A DNA stretch of 27,826 bases from an uncultured Solobacterium sp. (GTDB lineage Bacteria > Bacillota_I > Bacilli_A > Erysipelotrichales > Erysipelotrichaceae). The position numbers were made by a program, and so were the translations under genes. Positions 23,906 through 27,826 of this stretch are shown here, piece by piece. Every line of letters starts with the position of its first letter. The first letter of the stretch is position 1. The notes under the pieces are model-generated. The model searched no databases. It had not been told where the DNA came from and saw nothing but the letters and a program-made list of their open reading frames with translations. The stretch lies in assembly GCA_938041275.1 (NCBI GenBank), contig CALISH010000125.1, positions 1-27,826 of the forward strand, in the 5' to 3' direction.

Positions 23906-23922
23906 ATGCATGTAGGATGCAT
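23906..23922. promoter_or_regulatory. Paired ATGCAT element, candidate operator
   Basis: Two ATGCAT palindromes are separated by five bases (11 bp centre to centre, about one helical turn). They lie where the -35 box of yjjI would be and between the divergent yjjI and ADP-ribosylglycohydrolase promoters. The position suits a repressor or activator controlling both directions. No regulator gene is in the window to test this. Confidence 0.4.
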
Positions 23923-23981
23923 TAAATTTTCGCAAAGACTATAACTGATATGCCACCATTCCATAAATATGAAATAATCGT

Positions 23982-23987
23982 TATAAT
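23982..23987 (+). promoter_or_regulatory. -10 box of the ADP-ribosylglycohydrolase/nucleoside hydrolase operon
   Basis: A perfect TATAAT lies 23 bases before the ATG, with AAAGGTGA as ribosome binding site between. The -35 position holds only a weak TTCCAT, so activation by a factor at the upstream paired element is possible. Confidence 0.5.
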
Positions 23988-24010
23988 ATTTCCCATACAA
24001 AGGTGACCTT

Positions 24011-26044
24011 ATGACTACATTTCAAGATATTTACAAGAGAATATATGCTTCTTGGTTAGGAAAAAATATTGGCATACGCTTAGGTGCCCCAATCGAATCA
24101 TGGACTGGTCCTGAAGTGCGTAAATGCTATCAACCTATTACCGATTATCTAACAGATTATTCACAGTTTGCAGCTGACGACGATGCCAATGGTCCATTGT
24201 TTTTTGCCGATGTCATGAAATATCATTCCATTGATAATGTAACAGTACAAGATATGGCAAATAATCTACTAAATGTTGTCCCATATGAAAAAGGATTCTT
24301 CTGGTGGGGAGGAAAAGGTATTTCTACAGAACATACCGCATGGTTAAACCTGATTAATCATATTGACGCTCCCCTATCTGGTTCTTGTAACCAAAACTCA
24401 AAAGCAGTTTCCGAACAAATCGGTGGTCAAATCTTTAGTGATTGTTGGGGATATCTGGCATTAGATAAACCAGAAATCGCAAAAGATTTAGCAGAAAAAA
24501 TGAGTAGTGTCACCCATGACCTTGATGGGATTGAGGGTGGTAAGTTCATAGCTGTATGTATTTCTCTTGCTTGGAATATCCATGATACAAGAGAACTGAT
24601 TCATACAGCACTACAGTACCTCAATCAAAACTCTAACTATGCACGTTTAATTCAAGAAATGTTAGACTTTCATCTTCAATATCCTAAAGACCCAGCTAGA
24701 TGCCTTGCGTATATTGAAGATAAACATAGCTACGATCACTACGAAGGACTTTGTCATATTCTTCCGAATACTGCAATCATGTTATATGGCATGTTATATG
24801 GCAAAAATAACTTCGATTTAACAATGCAGCTAATAGCAGAAGCCGGTCGCGATACAGATTGTAATTTAGGAAATGTAGGTTCCATCATAGCAATAATGGT
24901 TGGACTAGAAAACATCAATGAAAAATGGATTAAACCAATGAATGATACCCTTTTATGTTCCTCATCCATTGGTTCAAAGAATATTACAACAATTTCTAAA
25001 TCTGCATATTATTTTGCTACATTAGCTTGTAGAATCCATAATATCCCATATCCTACTGAAACAGTCGGTAAACATAGTACAGATTTTTCTCTTCCTTATG
25101 CAACAAATGGATTTCAAATAGAAACAAGTCGCTACCATGCATGCAACTTACGTATAAAAGATAATCAATTAAAAATATGTTTAGATGATATTCTTTCAAA
25201 TCAAGAATTCAAAGTATATAAACATAGTTATTATCGTCCACAAGATGTATATGATTGCAGATATGAACCAGAATTTGCCACAATCTTAGAACCGAATGAT
25301 ATCATTCACTGTCAATTAGACAACCTAGAACATCTCCCCCTTGAAATAGCTATCTACATCAAGGGATATTCGGGAAAAATCTATCACAGCAATTTTACAC
25401 AAGACTTGAATTTAGAGTATCAACCTACCATCAACGATATCCCCTATTTAGAATACGGATTAATCATAAGTAGTCAAAATCGGATTCAGCGAAATTATTT
25501 CGCTGTAAATCAGTTTGAAATCATAAAACAACCATCTTACCAAATTGATTTTTCAACATTAGCTATTGAAGATTGGGGATATGATATCGGATTGAAACAA
25601 CATTACGGAATCTCTGGAATACGTATTCATCGTGGTACAGCAACCATTGAAGAAAAACGTTTCTTATTAGACTCTCATAGCGAATTCAATTTCAGTGGTC
25701 CAGATGTTTCAATCCATCATATGTCGCTTGAATGGATGCCACAAGATAACATTCATCTTCACATGTGTTACCAATGGCATGGCTGCTATGACTATCAATC
25801 TGTTGAAATTGATCACCATAATGTTTATTTAACCAGAAATCAAAATCGTAAAGTAACACGAAAACGTATTACATGCATAAATGAAATGATTACATCAATC
25901 ACTATTGATTATCAAAAACAAGCCATCTATATTAATTCACAGAATTTTAAGATTTCACTTACACTTGAACCTTCATGTGTTGCGATTATCAATGAATCTG
26001 ATGAAACAATTCAATTGTTAAGTTGTAGAATCGAGGGAAAATAA
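24011..26044 (+). CDS. ADP-ribosylglycohydrolase-like enzyme with a large C-terminal extension
   Basis: In this 677-aa protein residues 1 to about 350 form an all-helical ADP-ribosylglycohydrolase (DraG/ARH) fold. It opens with YASWLGKNIGIRLGAPIE, has a first acidic metal-site cluster at D56-D58 and a second in AGRDTDCN (D281, D283), followed by GNVGSIIAIMVGL. These match the two-metal site of enzymes that cleave N- or O-glycosidic bonds of ADP-ribose. Residues about 360-677 are beta-rich, with many Tyr, His and Ile, and resemble no domain I recognise; a carbohydrate-binding or beta-sandwich fold is possible. There is no signal peptide, so it is cytoplasmic. Its stop overlaps the next start (TAATG). 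The association with a nucleoside hydrolase suggests a ribosylated metabolite rather than a protein as substrate. Confidence 0.85.
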   Translation: MTTFQDIYKRIYASWLGKNIGIRLGAPIESWTGPEVRKCYQPITDYLTDYSQFAADDDANGPLFFADVMKYHSIDNVTVQDMANNLLNVVPYEKGFFWWGGKGISTEHTAWLNLINHIDAPLSGSCNQNSKAVSEQIGGQIFSDCWGYLALDKPEIAKDLAEKMSSVTHDLDGIEGGKFIAVCISLAWNIHDTRELIHTALQYLNQNSNYARLIQEMLDFHLQYPKDPARCLAYIEDKHSYDHYEGLCHILPNTAIMLYGMLYGKNNFDLTMQLIAEAGRDTDCNLGNVGSIIAIMVGLENINEKWIKPMNDTLLCSSSIGSKNITTISKSAYYFATLACRIHNIPYPTETVGKHSTDFSLPYATNGFQIETSRYHACNLRIKDNQLKICLDDILSNQEFKVYKHSYYRPQDVYDCRYEPEFATILEPNDIIHCQLDNLEHLPLEIAIYIKGYSGKIYHSNFTQDLNLEYQPTINDIPYLEYGLIISSQNRIQRNYFAVNQFEIIKQPSYQIDFSTLAIEDWGYDIGLKQHYGISGIRIHRGTATIEEKRFLLDSHSEFNFSGPDVSIHHMSLEWMPQDNIHLHMCYQWHGCYDYQSVEIDHHNVYLTRNQNRKVTRKRITCINEMITSITIDYQKQAIYINSQNFKISLTLEPSCVAIINESDETIQLLSCRIEGK

Positions 26045-26976
26045 TGAAGAAAAAATATGTCCTCATTGATTGTGATCCAGGTCATGATGATGTAATGGCC
26101 ATCCTTTCCACAATCGCTCACCCAGATATCTTTCATATTCTCGGTATCACAACAGTATGTGGCAATAACCTAGTACCCCTTATCACAGAGAATATGCTAA
26201 ACGTTCTCCATTATATTCATAGAGAAAATATACCAGTATGTATGGGTGCCGAAAAACCACTCGTGTATCCACCATCCCCACAAGCTGCACATGGATATAA
26301 TGGCCTAGAAGGATTTGAATTTCCAAAACATTCTCTTAAAACTGTACAGCAAGATGTCATCTCATTTATGAAGGAAAAGATTCTCTCCTCCCCTGAACCA
26401 GTAACCATCATGGCACTAGCCCCTTTAACAAATATCGCCACTTTATTGCAAAAAGAACCTACAATCATTGATCATATTGAACAGATTGTTGTCATGGGTG
26501 GTTCTTGGTATAGAGGTAATGTAATCCCACATGCGGAGTTTAATATCTATGCCGACCCACATGCGGCAAAAGAAGTATTCTCTAGTAAAGTTTCAACTGT
26601 GATTATCCCACTAGAATGTTGTGATAATTGCACCATCAGCGAAGCAATAGTACAAAGTTGGATACACGATGAACGTTATCTTACAAAAATGGTTGGTGGC
26701 ATCATGGATTTCTTTGCGATATATGGCCGCCAGCATCAACGCACAAGACATACCATTTTTGATTTGGCAGTCACTGAATACTTACTACATCCAGAAATTT
26801 TTGAAGGTGAATATTGTAATTGTGATGTTATCCTCCTTGGTGAAGAAACACGAGGTCAAACAGTTTTTACAACAAACCCGAACAGTAAGATATTTGTCTT
26901 AAAACATGCAGACACAAATCGATTTGAACAACAAATCATTTCTGATATCAATCAACTAGCAAACGAAATAATCTAA
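26044..26976 (+). CDS. Nucleoside hydrolase (IUNH family)
   Basis: This 310-aa enzyme of the inosine-uridine nucleoside hydrolase fold splits nucleosides into base and free ribose. The calcium and ribose site DCDPGHDD (9-16), MALAPLTNIA (123-132), the VVMGGS strand (149-154) and HAEFNIYADP (163-172, N167) are all present, and FDLAV (239-243) gives the C-terminal aspartate (D240). The usual HD pair is FD here: the position of the leaving-group histidine is F239, with H236 three residues earlier. Also, the common PLDVT is PLECC (189-193). Both hint at an altered leaving group or substrate. It is translationally coupled to the ADP-ribosylglycohydrolase-like gene and ends at a strong terminator. 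Confidence 0.9.
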   Translation: MKKKYVLIDCDPGHDDVMAILSTIAHPDIFHILGITTVCGNNLVPLITENMLNVLHYIHRENIPVCMGAEKPLVYPPSPQAAHGYNGLEGFEFPKHSLKTVQQDVISFMKEKILSSPEPVTIMALAPLTNIATLLQKEPTIIDHIEQIVVMGGSWYRGNVIPHAEFNIYADPHAAKEVFSSKVSTVIIPLECCDNCTISEAIVQSWIHDERYLTKMVGGIMDFFAIYGRQHQRTRHTIFDLAVTEYLLHPEIFEGEYCNCDVILLGEETRGQTVFTTNPNSKIFVLKHADTNRFEQQIISDINQLANEII

Positions 26977-27015
26977 AAAGTCATGTACCTCTCATTATGA
27001 AGTACATGACTTTTT
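26975..27015. terminator. Bidirectional intrinsic terminator
   Basis: A perfect 14-bp stem (26975-26988 with 27002-27015) with A5 and T5 flanks and a 13-nt loop lies between the converging nucleoside hydrolase (+) and histidine kinase (-) genes, overlapping both stop codons. Confidence 0.88.
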
Positions 27016-27826
27016 ATTTAACAATAGGAAACTCAAACCAAAACGTGCTACCCTCTTTAAGATTACTGATAACACCATATTTGGCATTATGTAACTCAAG
27101 TATCTCTTTAACAATTGCTAAGCCGATACCAGAACCATTTGAAACTCTAACATGTTCCTTATCAATCTTGTAATAACGATCCCAGATTTTAGAGATATCA
27201 TCCTTTGCAATACCTTCTCCGAAATCTTGAATTTCAACACGTACTTTATCATTTCCTAATATTTCACGAACAATGATATGTTTCCTATCACCACTATAGT
27301 TGATAGCATTTGTCATGAAGTTATTAAATACTTGTTCAATACGTTTGATATCTGCGTTGATGATTGCTTCAGCTGATAACTCTGTATCAATCGTAAATCC
27401 TTCTTGCATATGATAAACATCATATTTTTGAAGTTGTGTATGTAATACCTTTGTTAAGTCAAAGTTTTCTTTCTCTAAATGAATCTTTTCTTCTTGTAAT
27501 TTTGATAAATCCAATAAGTCGTTGACTAGTGACGTTAAGCGTTTGGATTCATCAATGATTACTTGAATATTTTCATCAGTCTTCTCTTCTGGAAGATCCT
27601 TCATCATCTCACCATATCCAGAAATCATTGTCAGTGGTGTACGAAGGTCATGCGATACATTCGCAATTAAATCACGCTTTGCTTTATCTGCTTGCTGAAT
27701 ATCTTCTGCAGCAGTTAAGAGCGTGTCGTTTACCTCTTCCGCTTCACGATAATTTTGAACAGTTACACGTTCATACTTCCCTTCCGGTAAAGTTTTCGCA
27801 GATTGATTAATTAAAATCAGTGGACG
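27014..27826 (-). CDS. Sensor histidine kinase, C-terminal part (5' end outside the window)
   Basis: The reading frame is open to the window edge, giving 270 visible residues; the sensor and membrane part is missing. The visible order is a linker helix that may follow a HAMP domain, a phosphoacceptor H-box VSHDLRTPLTM (57-67 of the visible part, H59), and a HATPase domain. That domain has N-box NFMTNAINYSG, G1 DFGEGIAKDD, and G2 GSGIGLAIV. It is an orthodox transmembrane-type kinase; its response regulator would be expected upstream, beyond the window. An internal ATG at 27628 lies after the H-box and is not a credible start. It converges on the nucleoside hydrolase operon across a terminator, and nothing shows that it controls it. 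Confidence 0.92.
   Translation of the reverse strand, partial: RPLILINQSAKTLPEGKYERVTVQNYREAEEVNDTLLTAAEDIQQADKAKRDLIANVSHDLRTPLTMISGYGEMMKDLPEEKTDENIQVIIDESKRLTSLVNDLLDLSKLQEEKIHLEKENFDLTKVLHTQLQKYDVYHMQEGFTIDTELSAEAIINADIKRIEQVFNNFMTNAINYSGDRKHIIVREILGNDKVRVEIQDFGEGIAKDDISKIWDRYYKIDKEHVRVSNGSGIGLAIVKEILELHNAKYGVISNLKEGSTFWFEFPIVK

Noticed and set aside
22331..23935. Longer start for yjjI (28 extra codons)
   Set aside because: The strong GAGGAGG site directs initiation at 23851, and the extension would span the predicted -10 promoter.
27628..27810. Plus-strand open frame opposite the histidine kinase
   Set aside because: It is antisense to the conserved H-box region of the kinase, with no ribosome binding site or recognisable product.

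Overview
The window comes from a low-GC Gram-positive bacterium. Strong AGGAGG-type ribosome binding sites, MutS2, RNase HIII, a BmpA/NupOPQ-type nucleoside ABC importer, ComEB and a DUF4298 protein all point to Firmicutes. An anaerobic gut or oral lineage such as Erysipelotrichia is my best guess, from the glycyl radical enzyme pair and general protein character. It is a guess, since no rRNA or marker tree is available. The layout is chromosomal: genes are tightly packed, mostly on the minus strand, and I see no IS element, phage gene, tRNA, rRNA or CRISPR array.

Region 1 (about 0.1-7.1 kb, read on the minus strand from high to low coordinates) holds a cvpA-mutS2-uvrC operon divergent from rnhC, then a LURP-one/Tubby-like membrane protein and a NUDIX hydrolase. 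The rnhC/cvpA/mutS2 arrangement resembles the Bacillus rnhC-zapA-cvpA-polX-mutS2 cluster with zapA and polX missing. Two genes here, rnhC and the NUDIX gene, have a -10 box exactly seven bases before the ATG and no Shine-Dalgarno sequence, which suggests leaderless mRNAs.

Region 2 (7.1-11.1 kb) holds pyrF-pyrE, a DAACS-family sodium-coupled amino-acid transporter and a lipoprotein esterase. The transporter has a leader of roughly 150 nt with a textbook intrinsic terminator just before the start codon and a competing upstream hairpin, so it looks like a transcriptional attenuator. Its substrate-site arginine is replaced by valine.

Region 3 (11.1-14.7 kb) is a minus-strand operon: DUF4298 protein, an unrecognised protein, lspA, rluD, rhomboid protease and comEB, with the esterase behind a hairpin.

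Region 4 (14.7-27.0 kb) is the most interesting part. On the minus strand lie a YjjI-type glycyl radical enzyme and its YjjW-type activase, a four-gene nucleoside importer (bmpA, ATPase, two permeases) and a phospho-sugar mutase. Diverging from them is a two-gene plus-strand operon: an ADP-ribosylglycohydrolase-like enzyme with a large uncharacterised C-terminal domain, and a nucleoside hydrolase. Together they read as an uptake-and-cleavage module for a nucleoside or ribosylated compound, coupled to a glycyl radical enzyme whose reaction is, as far as I know, not established. In E. coli the yjjI-yjjW pair sits beside deoCABD, so the association with nucleoside metabolism recurs here with different partners. 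A paired ATGCAT element lies between the two divergent promoters, and a structured terminator-like leader precedes bmpA. The window ends inside a sensor histidine kinase.
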